Below are positions 15,548-24,322 of a stretch of DNA of 64,000 nt, piece after piece (the first letter of the stretch is position 1; the number at the start of each line of letters is the position of its first letter). The DNA is from Anaerolineales bacterium (lineage in GTDB: Bacteria; Chloroflexota; Anaerolineae; Aggregatilineales; UBA2796). The notes beneath the pieces were generated by a model that was given only the letters and a program-made list of their open reading frames with translations, was not told where the DNA came from and ran no database searches. Made by a program: the position numbers and the translations under genes. The stretch lies in the NCBI GenBank assembly GCA_015075625.1, contig JABTTZ010000003.1, forward strand, positions 496,001-560,000, read 5' to 3'.

Positions 15548-18520
15548 ATGAACCAGCCCAACACGCCCTCCCGTTTTGATGACCGCGAACATCAGGTTGT
15601 GCCCGGGAGGACGCTTTCTTCTCCACCGCCGGGCAGCACCCCCCACCCATTAGGGATGCCACCACCCAATGTTGACCCATTACTGGTTGTTTATGGGCGA
15701 ACGCCCGGCACACCGCCGCCGCCGCCGCCCCGCCGCCGCCGTCGGAATATTGCCTGTTTGGGGTGTGCGTCCGTCTTTCTGTTAAGCGTCGTCACGATGC
15801 TTTGCGGCGGGTTGATCATCATCAATACGGTGTGGAACAGCTTTAACGAACTGCTCACCGAACGAATCGCCACAATTTTGCCGGAGACGAACAACACCTT
15901 TCAAACCACCCGCATCTATGATCGCTATGGCAACGAACTGTATCAATTGATCGATGAGGGGCGGCGGACGAAAGTGACCCTCGCTGAGATAGCGAAAGTC
16001 ATGATTGATGCGACCATCGCCGTTGAGGATGCTAGTTTTTACGAGAATCCGGGTGTTGATGTGCAAGGGATTTTTCGGGCGGGGTTGGGCTATTTCACGG
16101 GGAGCGAGGCGGGCGGGGGCAGCACGATCACACAGCAGTTGATTCGCAACATCGCCTTTGAGTACGAATATCGCACCGAACGCTCTGCCCGCCGCAAAGT
16201 GGAAGAAATTCTCTTGGCGCTGGTGCTGACGCAGCAGAAATCGAAAGATGAGATTCTGGAGATGTACCTGAATATCATCTATTATGGCAATCTGGCATAT
16301 GGGGCGGAGGCGGCGGCGCAAACGTATTTTGGCAAATCGGCAAAGGCGCTGACGCTTGGCGAGGCGGCACTCATTGCCGGACTGCCGCAAAGCCCCGCCA
16401 CACTAGACCCCTTCAGCCCCGATCCAGCGGTGCAGCGGGCTGTGTTAAACCGCCGCCGGATTGTCCTTGACCTGATGCTGAGCCGCAAGAAGATTGATCA
16501 GGCACAATATACACAGGCGCTTGGCGAACCGCTGATCCTTGCCGACCCGAATATCAGTTTGAAATCACCCCATTTCACACTTTACGCACAGCAAGAATTG
16601 AAAGACCTCTTGCCCGCGATCAACATCCCCGCCGCCTATCTGACAACGGGGGGACTCTCTGTTTACACAACGCTTGACCCCAACGCGCAAGAGCTTGCCG
16701 AACGGGTGGCGCGGGCGCAGGTGGCGGGGATCAAAGTTCCTAACAATGCGAACAATGCCGCTGTCGTCATTCTGAAAGCAGGGACGGGTGAGGTCTTGGC
16801 AATGTTGGGGAGCGTCGATTACAAGGATGATACGATTGACGGGCGGGTGAACATGGCAACCGCCCCCCGCCAGCCGGGAAGTTCGATCAAACCGCTGACC
16901 TATGCCGCTGCTATGGAACGAGGCTTGAGCGCCGCCAGCGTTCTTTGGGATGTGGAAACCCGTCTGAGCAGCCCGGGTGCGCCCGTCTATGCGCCCGTGA
17001 ATTATGATCGCGCCTTCCATGGACCAGTGCGCATCCGCGAAGCGCTGGCGCGTTCGTACAACGTCCCGGCTGTACTGACACTGCGCCAGATTGGAGTCGA
17101 ATCGCTCTTAGCCTATGCTGTGCGGGTGGGAATTAAGAGTTTGGGGATAGATTCCTCGAAATACGGTCTGGCGCTCACCTTAGGCGGTGGGGAAGTGACA
17201 CCTCTGGAATTGGCGAGCGCCTACGCTGTTTTTGCCAATGAGGGGAATTATATCGCCCCAACGAGCATCCTGTGCGTTGTGAACAACGAGAAGATCATCA
17301 TCTATCAACTGAACAATGGCTGTGCCGGAAGGGGGACGCTGGCGGAGCGGAGTATCAGCGCGGGGACAGCGCCGCGCCTTGTCCTTGACCCGCGCATTGC
17401 CTTTGTGATCAGCGATATTCTTGCTGATAACCGCGCACGGACGGCGGCAATGGGGGCGAACTCCCCCTTACGGACGGATGGCATCATCACCTCGGTGAAA
17501 ACCGGCACAACGGACGACTTCCGCGATAACTGGACGATGGGCTACACGAAAAACGTCGTCGTGGGGGTGTGGGTGGGCAATGCCGATAACGCGAAGATGC
17601 GCGGCACAACGGGCTTGACCGGCGCAGCGCCAATCTGGAATGAGGTTATGCGCGGCGTTTATGCTGATGGACGCATCCTTGATGCACTCAAGATCAACGG
17701 TGGGCTGCGCCCCGATGATCTTGTCCCGCCCATTGGCGTTTCGCAGCGGCAGTTGTGCGATTTGGGGAGCATCGTTGAGCCAACGCTGGACTGCCCCCCC
17801 GGACGGCGGGAGTGGATTTTGGACACGCCGCCTTTGATCCCCGACGAAAACGGCAATCTCGGCGCGTATGGCGTTCCGCAGTTTGCCCCAACGGGCGTTC
17901 CGGGGAACGGTCCGTATCTTGAGGATATCGATCCCGGTGTGGTGAAGGCGCTCGTCCGTCCGATTGATCCAAATCTGGCGGCGTTGATCGCGTCGGGGGG
18001 AGGGGGCGTCTCGCCCTACTGCCTCGTCCCACGAGAAGTACAAGGGCAAGTCCCCGATGCGAAGCTGCAAGTGTTTATCAAACCGCCAAAGTTTGAAGAT
18101 GAAGACCCCGCTGCCCGCCAATATGCGGCGGGGCGGGGGCTGGCGATGCTGCCGCGCCTACCTTGCACAGCGGATATGCTGCTTGCCGCGCCGGTCTATG
18201 CCGGCGCGGGCATCACGGCGATGATCACCTCGCCCGGAGCGGGGGAAACCGTCAGCGGGACGGTGTATGTGGGTGGGACGGCGGCTTGGAATCCCGGAGG
18301 TGCGGCATTTTACAAGTTAGAGATTCAGGGTCCGCAGTTCCCAAATTGGACAACCTTTGCCGGACCGGTGAGCAGTCCGGTGATCAACGGCGGGTTGGGC
18401 AATTTTGGTTCGGCGGGGCTGATGCCCGGATTGTATATGATTCGGATCGTCGTCGTGGGGAACGATTACAACCACGCCGCAGAGAGTATGCCCATCCCGA
18501 TCAATGTGACGGGGGGATAG
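15548..18520 (+). CDS. Class A penicillin-binding protein (bifunctional transglycosylase/transpeptidase)
   Basis: Peptidoglycan polymerase anchored in the cytoplasmic membrane. Order: Pro-rich cytoplasmic tail (1-60), single membrane helix around 'VFLLSVVTMLCGGLIIIN', GT51 domain with catalytic Glu160 in 'AVEDASFYENPG' and 'GGSTITQQLIRN', then the transpeptidase with S445-S-I-K448, S503-Y-N505 and K651-T-G-T654. A C-terminal extension ends in an Ig-like module ('ITSPGAGETVSGTVYVGG'). The ATG at 15548 gives 990 residues; an in-frame ATG at 15506 overlaps the probable -10 box and is less likely. It belongs to the PBP1a/1c type. The C-terminal Ig-like domain may bind wall polymers (inference). 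Confidence 0.92.
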   Translation: MNQPNTPSRFDDREHQVVPGRTLSSPPPGSTPHPLGMPPPNVDPLLVVYGRTPGTPPPPPPRRRRRNIACLGCASVFLLSVVTMLCGGLIIINTVWNSFNELLTERIATILPETNNTFQTTRIYDRYGNELYQLIDEGRRTKVTLAEIAKVMIDATIAVEDASFYENPGVDVQGIFRAGLGYFTGSEAGGGSTITQQLIRNIAFEYEYRTERSARRKVEEILLALVLTQQKSKDEILEMYLNIIYYGNLAYGAEAAAQTYFGKSAKALTLGEAALIAGLPQSPATLDPFSPDPAVQRAVLNRRRIVLDLMLSRKKIDQAQYTQALGEPLILADPNISLKSPHFTLYAQQELKDLLPAINIPAAYLTTGGLSVYTTLDPNAQELAERVARAQVAGIKVPNNANNAAVVILKAGTGEVLAMLGSVDYKDDTIDGRVNMATAPRQPGSSIKPLTYAAAMERGLSAASVLWDVETRLSSPGAPVYAPVNYDRAFHGPVRIREALARSYNVPAVLTLRQIGVESLLAYAVRVGIKSLGIDSSKYGLALTLGGGEVTPLELASAYAVFANEGNYIAPTSILCVVNNEKIIIYQLNNGCAGRGTLAERSISAGTAPRLVLDPRIAFVISDILADNRARTAAMGANSPLRTDGIITSVKTGTTDDFRDNWTMGYTKNVVVGVWVGNADNAKMRGTTGLTGAAPIWNEVMRGVYADGRILDALKINGGLRPDDLVPPIGVSQRQLCDLGSIVEPTLDCPPGRREWILDTPPLIPDENGNLGAYGVPQFAPTGVPGNGPYLEDIDPGVVKALVRPIDPNLAALIASGGGGVSPYCLVPREVQGQVPDAKLQVFIKPPKFEDEDPAARQYAAGRGLAMLPRLPCTADMLLAAPVYAGAGITAMITSPGAGETVSGTVYVGGTAAWNPGGAAFYKLEIQGPQFPNWTTFAGPVSSPVINGGLGNFGSAGLMPGLYMIRIVVVGNDYNHAAESMPIPINVTGG

Positions 18521-18536
18521 GGAACGGGCAAATCAG

Positions 18537-18626
18537 GTTAGGGTGTGTTGACAGTGTAACCCCAGTGATTCCGCCGCTGAAAAACAGCGGGATCATGCGT
18601 TATCCCGCCTTTTCATTGTGTTTGTA
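18537..18626. repeat. Repeat cluster: TGTTGACAGTGTAA left end and a 42-base exact unit
   Basis: Directly behind the PBP stop lies 'GGGTGTGTTGACAGTGTAAC', the left end shared by the repeats at 8605, 38345 and 46731, followed by a CCGCTGAAAAACAGCGG hairpin. Bases 18585-18626 are identical over 42 positions to the reverse complement of 35559-35600. The unit ends one base from the stop of the convergent glycosyltransferase, so it may also end its transcript. Confidence 0.85.
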
Positions 18627-18627
18627 C

Positions 18628-20433
18628 TTAGGGGATGGTCACAGTCCCCACCGTGATGTACTCGCCACCATTGACGGAAAGGGGAGCGGGATCGGCGTAG
18701 AAGTAGACCTTTACGCCCACCGCATATGTCCCCGCTGGAAGTGTTTTACGGAGGGTGTGGCTGTCAAAATAGAGACCCCCCGGCGTCCATGCTGAGGTGC
18801 TGCCGCTGAGCGGTGGGGCGTCGTCTTGATCGACCAATGCACCGGCGGCGTCAAGGATAAACACCGAGATGCTGTAATCCAACGCCGGTGGTTTCTGCGT
18901 CCCCCACAGCAGATTTACCCGCGTTTCGCCCGTTGGTAGGTGGCTGATGCCTACCCGCTGTAAGAGGAACATCTCCCCAAAAGCCGCCACTGTTTCCCCC
19001 GAATTGCGCTCATAACGGTAGACATAGATCGGGTCGTCACGGATGTATTCCGTTTTTGTGAAGACTCGGCTGTAGCCGTGTTGTGGGAAAAAGTCTAACA
19101 GTTTATCGAGGTTTTGCCCCTTATATGCCAGCCAAAACGCGGGCTTGTCTTGGAGGTAGGCGAGAAGGTAGGCGAAGTAATCAGCGCCGTACTGCTCGCG
19201 CCATTCCCACATGGAGACCAGCGGCAAAGCGGCGGGATCGGCGTTGAGCGCCCGCCCAATGTGGTAACGCAGCGCCATATCGTCCACCCACACATCCATG
19301 AGGATCGATTCGTCGTCCTCACGGAGGGTAAGCACGTCCGTTGCCACCTCGCGCCAGGGCGGTTTGAGGCGGTAAGCGTCCACCGTGAACAGGCTGGTGG
19401 TGACAAAAACAACCAGTAAAAAGAGCCGCGCCGTCCGTTCCAAATTCATGAATCCGACGGCGATCATAACGGCGATAGGAGGGGTGACGACGAGAAAATT
19501 TTGGGTGGTCAGGATCGGGAAACGTCGATCAATGAGGAAGATCAGGATGGTAGGGAGGATCACCCAGAGGGCGAGGTAGAGCTTCCGACGAATCCCATGC
19601 AGAGTGATCCGCACGCCGTCTTTTAGGTAAAAGATGGTGAGTAGCCCCAAGAGCATCAATCCAATGGTGATCCCAAAGTGAGAGCCAACCAGATCGCCAC
19701 GCACCATTGCCAATGTGTCGGGCGTTTGGGCATAGGTCGATTGAAAAATACGCGGACGGGTATAGCGGACGAGCGCTTGGTTAATGAACACAAACGCCCA
19801 GGGTAGCCACGCGCTGCCGATGAGAGCGAGGCGGAAGAACACATCCGGCAGGCGGCGGAAGGGGCGCAGGCAAAGGAGGGCATACACCCCCTGAACAAGC
19901 AGGACGAACGCACCGAGGTAATGGGTGTAGAGCAAGGCGACGGAGGTGGCGAACCAGGCGATGCCGCTCCCCCGCGCCGGACGGCGGGCATAGCGCAAAA
20001 AATAGAGCGAGGAAAGCGCGGCAAACGCCGCCAACTGGGTGTAATGGCGCACCTCGCGAGCGAGCATAATATCGTTATCGGTGAGTGCTAAGATCAGCGC
20101 GGCGAGGACGCCCGTCCCTGATCCAAATTGATCGGCAGTAAGGCGGTAGACGGCGGCAATGGTCAGCAGTGACCAAAAGGTGGAGAGCAAGCGGGTCATG
20201 ATCTCGCTGTTGCCAACGGCATCCATCCATGCCCGAATGAGGATGAAATAGAGCGGCGGGTGTTGATCCTCAATCATGGTGAGGGTCACCTCGGCGGGGG
20301 TTGGTCCTTTAGCAAGGAGCATCGTCCAACCTTCATCCGCCCAAAAGGACTCGCGGGTGATGTCCCACAGGCGAAGAAAGAGGGCAAAAAGCAGAATGAG
20401 GGCGAGGAGAAGGAAAACGCGGCGCGGTGTGAT
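18628..20433 (-). CDS. GT39-like membrane glycosyltransferase with unusual start
   Basis: Multi-pass membrane protein of the dolichyl-phosphate-mannose-mannosyltransferase superfamily (about 600 residues): many helices, 'MIEDQHPPLYFILIRAWM', 'ILALTDNDIMLAREVRHYTQLA' region, soluble C-terminus with a beta-rich tail. The first canonical start, ATG at 20322, would delete the first membrane helix and the catalytic 'FWADEGWT' Asp-Glu loop, both clearly encoded upstream in the same frame (20323-20433) after a stop at 20449-20451. No ATG, GTG or TTG exists in that stretch. An ATC at 20431-20433 has GGAG 9 bases ahead, so a non-standard start is possible; a sequence error is the alternative. The 3' end abuts a repeat. 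Confidence 0.8.
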   Translation of the reverse strand: MTPRRVFLLLALILLFALFLRLWDITRESFWADEGWTMLLAKGPTPAEVTLTMIEDQHPPLYFILIRAWMDAVGNSEIMTRLLSTFWSLLTIAAVYRLTADQFGSGTGVLAALILALTDNDIMLAREVRHYTQLAAFAALSSLYFLRYARRPARGSGIAWFATSVALLYTHYLGAFVLLVQGVYALLCLRPFRRLPDVFFRLALIGSAWLPWAFVFINQALVRYTRPRIFQSTYAQTPDTLAMVRGDLVGSHFGITIGLMLLGLLTIFYLKDGVRITLHGIRRKLYLALWVILPTILIFLIDRRFPILTTQNFLVVTPPIAVMIAVGFMNLERTARLFLLVVFVTTSLFTVDAYRLKPPWREVATDVLTLREDDESILMDVWVDDMALRYHIGRALNADPAALPLVSMWEWREQYGADYFAYLLAYLQDKPAFWLAYKGQNLDKLLDFFPQHGYSRVFTKTEYIRDDPIYVYRYERNSGETVAAFGEMFLLQRVGISHLPTGETRVNLLWGTQKPPALDYSISVFILDAAGALVDQDDAPPLSGSTSAWTPGGLYFDSHTLRKTLPAGTYAVGVKVYFYADPAPLSVNGGEYITVGTVTIP

Positions 20434-20487
20434 GGTCGGTTTCTCCGGCTAGGGGAACGCATGGTGCGAAGTGTAGCACAATCGCCC

Positions 20488-20515
20488 TTGACATGCCTTT
20501 GAGTTGTGCTATCCT
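20488..20515 (+). promoter_or_regulatory. Promoter of tRNA-Arg
   Basis: A perfect TTGACA (20488-20493), 16-base spacer and TATCCT (20510-20515) end 18 bases before the mature tRNA, the best sigma-70-type promoter in the window. Confidence 0.75.
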
Positions 20516-20533
20516 AAGCGTAGAAATTCCTTT

Positions 20534-20606
20534 GTGCCTGTAGCTCAGTGGATAGAGCGCTTGCCTACGGAGCAAGATGTCGGGGGTTCGAATCCCTCCA
20601 GGCACG
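20534..20606 (+). tRNA. tRNA-Arg (anticodon ACG)
   Basis: The 73 bases fold to a cloverleaf: acceptor GTGCCTG/CAGGCAC with discriminator G, D arm GCTC/GAGC, anticodon stem CTTGC/GCAAG with loop CTACGGA, anticodon ACG at positions 34-36, and T arm GGGGG-TTCGAAT-CCCTC with one G-T pair. A34 is normally edited to inosine by TadA to read CGT, CGC and CGA. The 3' CCA is not encoded. It has its own strong promoter. Confidence 0.97.
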
Positions 20607-20617
20607 CAACAGCACCA

Positions 20618-20836
20618 TTGCCTTCCGTCCAAGAATCCATTCAAAAAATCCTCGCCCTCCTCTACAAAAACGCGCCCAATCCTCAATGGCAAACGTTCGA
20701 AAGACGGCTAAGAAACGCCGAGATTTTCCAACGTTGCCTTGCCGGAGAAGACTCCGTTGTTCTAGCACGTGCCTTTAGCCTGTCAGATCGGCGCATACGC
20801 GCCATCAACCCCGTCCCTTTAACCCTCCCCTCCTAG
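20618..20836 (+). CDS. Possible small HTH protein downstream of the tRNA
   Basis: From TTG at 20618 a 72-residue frame reads into 'FERRLRNAEIFQRCLAGEDS' and 'VVLARAFSLSDRRIRAI'. This has the spacing of a helix-turn-helix like the C-terminal part of Mor/Middle-operon regulators ('R-N-x-x-I ... L-A-x-x-x-G/S-L-S-x-x-x-I-R-x-I'). The frame also runs uninterrupted back through the tRNA, which is chance. No ribosome site is evident and it may be the remnant of a longer gene. tRNA 3' flanks are common integration sites, so a relic of an integrated element is conceivable. Confidence 0.35.
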   Translation: MPSVQESIQKILALLYKNAPNPQWQTFERRLRNAEIFQRCLAGEDSVVLARAFSLSDRRIRAINPVPLTLPS

Positions 20837-20902
20837 CGTTTCCTGCCACTCTGATTTACACTCTCACGCCGTCGCACACCATCCACAAAGGCAAACAACC
20901 CA

Positions 20903-22105
20903 ATGGCTCAGCTTACCCTTCCGGTGAAAGGGTTTCGGACGGCGGCGGTGGACGCCGGACTGTACGCCAGCTTTGGCAAGCCCACCCGCCCCGACCTGAC
21001 CCTTGTCGCCGCAGATCGCCCTTGTACAGCGGCGGGCATGTTCACGACGAACCGCGTCAAAGCAGCGCCAGTGATTCTTGATGAATCGCGCCTGAAAACA
21101 CACGCCGCAGACATTCGTGCCGTGTTGATCAACACCGCCTCGGCAAACGCCAGCACGGGCGCTGATGGGCTGAAACATGCGGAACTCACGGCGGGATGGG
21201 CTGCCCATGCCCTCGGCTGCCGCCCTGAACAGGTTCTGGTCATGTCCACTGGTGTGATCGGCGTTCATCTCCCCATGGCGCAGATGGACTCCGGCATTAC
21301 AAAGGCGGCGGCGGCGCTCAGCGGGGATCAATGGGACGATGCCGCCCGCGCCATTATGACAACGGATACACGCCCCAAAATGGCAACGGTGGTCACCCCT
21401 TCTGGGTATACCATCACGGGCATTGCCAAAGGCGCGGGGATGATCGCCCCCAACATGGCAACGATGCTCTCGCTGATTCTGACCGATGCCCAGATTGCCC
21501 CCAATGACCTCCAAACAGCGCTCCACGCGGCGGTGAAGGTGTCCTTTAACCGGATTGTCGTGGATGGCGACATGAGTACGAACGATACGGTTCTCGTCCT
21601 TGCCAGCGGCGCCAGCGGGCGGACGATCAGCGGGGGGGAGACGCCCGATTACAGCGCCTTTGTCGATCATCTCACTCATGTTTGCGCCTCCCTTGCCGAA
21701 CAGATCGTCCGCGACGGGGAAGGGGCGACGAAATTCATTCACCTCACCGTCAGCGGCGCCGCCGCCGAAGCGGACGCCCTTCAGGTGGCGAATACGATTG
21801 CCACCTCTGCTCTGGTTAAGACGGCGTTTTATGGCGGCGATCCGAATTGGGGGCGTATCCTCGCCGCAGCGGGGCGTTCTGGGGTCGCCCTTGACCAAAT
21901 GAAACTCTCGCTCTGGTATGACGATCTCGCTTTGGTCAGCGCCGGAACACCGCTGAAGTACGACGAGGCGAAGGCAAAAGAGATCGCGGGGCAGGCAAAC
22001 ATCAACGTTCGCCTTGATCTGGGTATGGGTGAGGCAAGCGCCATTGTCTACACTTGTGATCTCAGCCACGATTATGTGAGCATCAACGGGCATTACCGGA
22101 CGTGA
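20903..22105 (+). CDS. argJ: Glutamate N-acetyltransferase / amino-acid acetyltransferase
   Basis: Transfers acetyl from N-acetylornithine to glutamate, recycling the acetyl group in arginine synthesis; many members also use acetyl-CoA. ArgJ is made as a precursor that cuts itself before a Thr: 'KGAGMIAPNMAT' with nucleophile Thr187, giving alpha and beta chains. The N-terminal 'RPDLTLVAADRPCTAAGMFTTNR' region and the late 'GGDPNWGRILAAAGRSG' are family signatures. Length 400 is usual. It overlaps the next gene by 4 bases and argH follows, making an arginine operon. Confidence 0.95.
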   Translation: MAQLTLPVKGFRTAAVDAGLYASFGKPTRPDLTLVAADRPCTAAGMFTTNRVKAAPVILDESRLKTHAADIRAVLINTASANASTGADGLKHAELTAGWAAHALGCRPEQVLVMSTGVIGVHLPMAQMDSGITKAAAALSGDQWDDAARAIMTTDTRPKMATVVTPSGYTITGIAKGAGMIAPNMATMLSLILTDAQIAPNDLQTALHAAVKVSFNRIVVDGDMSTNDTVLVLASGASGRTISGGETPDYSAFVDHLTHVCASLAEQIVRDGEGATKFIHLTVSGAAAEADALQVANTIATSALVKTAFYGGDPNWGRILAAAGRSGVALDQMKLSLWYDDLALVSAGTPLKYDEAKAKEIAGQANINVRLDLGMGEASAIVYTCDLSHDYVSINGHYRT

Positions 22106-22644
22106 GCGAACGGTTGCATATTGGGACATTTCCCCTAAGCAGCAGGGCGGATCGAGAGCGTGCCGCCGCCCTGTTGGTTGCCGAGTTGTTCTACGATCCT
22201 CGTGATGCCGTTGACGAGGTTGAGGAAGCCTGTGCTGAAGATCGGTTGTGCTTTGCCGCTCACCTTGATGGGTATCTTGTTGGTTGGATCGCCGGAAACG
22301 CGGGCTATGATGGGCGCGTCTGGGAACTGCATCCCCTTGTCGTTGCCAAAGAAACCCAACGTCAGGGGATTGGCACGGCGCTTGTCCGGGCGCTTGAAGA
22401 TGCCGCCCACGCCAAAGGGGGAATCACGATTTGGCTTGGAACGGACGACGAACAGGGGCAGACAACGCTCGCTGGCGTTGATATCTACCCCAATCTACCT
22501 GCACATTTAGCCACCGTGAAGGCGGTGCGCCCTCATCCAATGACCTTTTACCAGCGGCTTGGCTACACCGTGATCGGGGTCATCCCCGACGCAAACGGAA
22601 TCGGAAAACCGGATATTTTGCTTGGAAAGCGGATTGTACGATAA
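22102..22644 (+). CDS. GNAT-family N-acetyltransferase inside the arg operon
   Basis: 180-residue acetyl-CoA-dependent acetyltransferase. The pyrophosphate-binding loop is 'VVAKETQRQGIGTALVRALE' (R/Q-x2-G-x-G/A), followed by 'GITIWLGTDDEQGQTTLAG' and a late 'FYQRLGYTVIGVIPDANG', the usual beta-6/7 part of aminoglycoside-6'-acetyltransferase-like GNATs. GTG start overlaps the argJ stop (4 bases), implying translational coupling. The position between argJ and argH suggests an arginine-pathway or resistance role; the fold alone does not identify the substrate. Confidence 0.8.
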   Translation: MSERLHIGTFPLSSRADRERAAALLVAELFYDPRDAVDEVEEACAEDRLCFAAHLDGYLVGWIAGNAGYDGRVWELHPLVVAKETQRQGIGTALVRALEDAAHAKGGITIWLGTDDEQGQTTLAGVDIYPNLPAHLATVKAVRPHPMTFYQRLGYTVIGVIPDANGIGKPDILLGKRIVR

Positions 22645-22647
22645 CCC

Positions 22648-24066
22648 ATGACCGACCCCACTACCGATCCTATGACGAACTCGCACACCCTTTGGGCGGG
22701 ACGCTATGAAACCGCCGCTGCCGACGCCGTGCGTCATCTGAATGATTCCTACCCCTTTGATAAACGGCTGTATGCCAGCGATATTGCGTGCAGCATTGCC
22801 TACGCCAAGGCGCTGCGGGGGGTCAACATCCTCACCGAAGCCGAATACAGCGCCATCTGTGAGGGGTTGGGGCGCGTGAAGGCGGAATTTGAGGGGGGGA
22901 CATTCCAACCCGCTGCGGGGGATGAGGACATTCATACCGCAGTGGAACGCCGCCTGACAGAATTGATCGGCGCACCGGCTGGAAAGCTCCACACCGGACG
23001 CAGCCGCAACGATCAGGTGGCGACGGATGTTCGCCATTGGCAAGCGGCGGCGATTGACCGCATCATTGCCCTGACCACCGCCTTGCAGCGGGCGATCTTA
23101 GACCAAGCACAGCAGCACGCCGAAACGCTGATGCCCGGCTATACGCACCTTCGCGCTGCGCAGCCGATTACCGCCGGACACTGGTGGATGAGCTATTTCT
23201 GGATGCTCAGCCGTGATGTGACACGCTGGCAAGCGGCGAAAGAGGCAACGCTCACCAGCCCGCTTGGATCAGGGGCGCTGGCGGGGACGCCCTACCCGGT
23301 TGATCGCCATGCCCTTGCGGAAGCAATGGGCTTTCTGCGCCCCTCGATGAACAGCCTCGATGCTGTCGCAGATCGGGATTTTATCAGCGGCTTTCTCTAT
23401 ATCGCCGCCCTGATGATGACACACCTCAGCCGCTTTGCCGAGGATGTCATTTGGTTTAGCAGCGCAGGTTTCAACTTCCTGAGTCTGGACGAACGCTACA
23501 CAACCGGATCAAGCCTGATGCCACAAAAGCAAAACCCCGATGTCTTAGAACTGACACGCGGCAAGGCGGGGCGCATTGCCGGACACCTAAGCGGTCTGCT
23601 CAACACCCTGAAGGGCTTGCCAACGGGCTATAACAAAGACCTTCAGGAGGACAAAGAACCCCTTTTCGATACGGCAGATACGTTGGAGACACTGCTCCCC
23701 GCCTTGATTGGGACGGTGGCGACGATGCGCATGAACGCCGACGCTATGGCGGCAGCATTGGATGAAGGGATGTTGGCAACCGACCTTGCCGATTACCTTG
23801 TGGGGAAGGGCGTCCCCTTCCGCGAGGCGCACGGGTTGGTGGGGCGGGCGGTGCGTCAGGGGCTTGAGCAAGGCGTGCCGCTCTCGAAACTGCCTCTTTC
23901 CGCCTATCAAGCAATCAGCCCCTTTTATCAGGCTGATCTGTACGCCGTGTTTGATTTTACCCGCAGCGTCGGGCGGCGGGCGGCAGTGGGCGGCACTGCG
24001 CCGGAATCGGTGCGGACGCAGATCAAGACGGCAGAGGGTTGGCTAGCGACGCTTGAGCGGCGCTAA
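22648..24066 (+). CDS. argH: Argininosuccinate lyase
   Basis: Last step of arginine synthesis: argininosuccinate to arginine and fumarate. Fumarase/aspartase superfamily motif 'GSSLMPQKQNPDVLEL' contains the flexible catalytic-Ser loop; 'KLHTGRSRNDQVATDVR' and 'LMPGYTHLRAAQPIT' (catalytic His) are also present. Length 472 is typical. The start at 22648 follows the GNAT stop by 3 bases; an in-frame ATG at 22672 is an alternative because the family similarity begins at 'LWAGRYE'. Confidence 0.96.
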   Translation: MTDPTTDPMTNSHTLWAGRYETAAADAVRHLNDSYPFDKRLYASDIACSIAYAKALRGVNILTEAEYSAICEGLGRVKAEFEGGTFQPAAGDEDIHTAVERRLTELIGAPAGKLHTGRSRNDQVATDVRHWQAAAIDRIIALTTALQRAILDQAQQHAETLMPGYTHLRAAQPITAGHWWMSYFWMLSRDVTRWQAAKEATLTSPLGSGALAGTPYPVDRHALAEAMGFLRPSMNSLDAVADRDFISGFLYIAALMMTHLSRFAEDVIWFSSAGFNFLSLDERYTTGSSLMPQKQNPDVLELTRGKAGRIAGHLSGLLNTLKGLPTGYNKDLQEDKEPLFDTADTLETLLPALIGTVATMRMNADAMAAALDEGMLATDLADYLVGKGVPFREAHGLVGRAVRQGLEQGVPLSKLPLSAYQAISPFYQADLYAVFDFTRSVGRRAAVGGTAPESVRTQIKTAEGWLATLERR

Positions 24067-24104
24067 GCTGTGTACAAGCAAAACGAGGTTTGTTGACATG
24101 CTTG

Positions 24105-24282
24105 GATCAGACCTCCTACCCCTCCCGGTCACTGCGCAGCAGTCGCCTTTTCCCGCTTGCAGGGAAAGGGAGGAAGATTCCCTGTCTCTGTTTACGAGGT
24201 GGGGGTTAGGGTTTCCAAGCCCCGAAGGCGTGATCATTTCTAGCGCGGCGGCTTCAGCCCCGCGCTACACCGCACCCTACCA
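24105..24282. repeat. Interspersed repeat, reverse orientation
   Basis: The 256-base gap behind argH contains the compound repeat in reverse: read on the minus strand it gives a GCGGGGCTGAAGCCGCCGC-type hairpin, 'GCCTTCGGGGCTTGGAAACC', 'CTAACCCCCACCTCG', then 'GGGAAAAGGCGACTGCTGCG'. It closely parallels 46815-46920 and 38530-38630 read forward. No gene is present. Confidence 0.75.
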
Positions 24283-24322
24283 TACATACTATAAAGATCG
24301 AGAATTCTCTTGGAGGTGAACG

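Noticed and set aside
20504-20836. 110-codon frame running through the tRNA gene
   Set aside because: The first third translates the tRNA itself, which is a known artefact; only the part after 20618 was kept as a doubtful small gene.
20864-22129. 421-codon open frame antisense to argJ
   Set aside because: A mirror of GC-rich codons opposite a well-recognised gene; its translation is rich in Arg/His/Gly with no domain.
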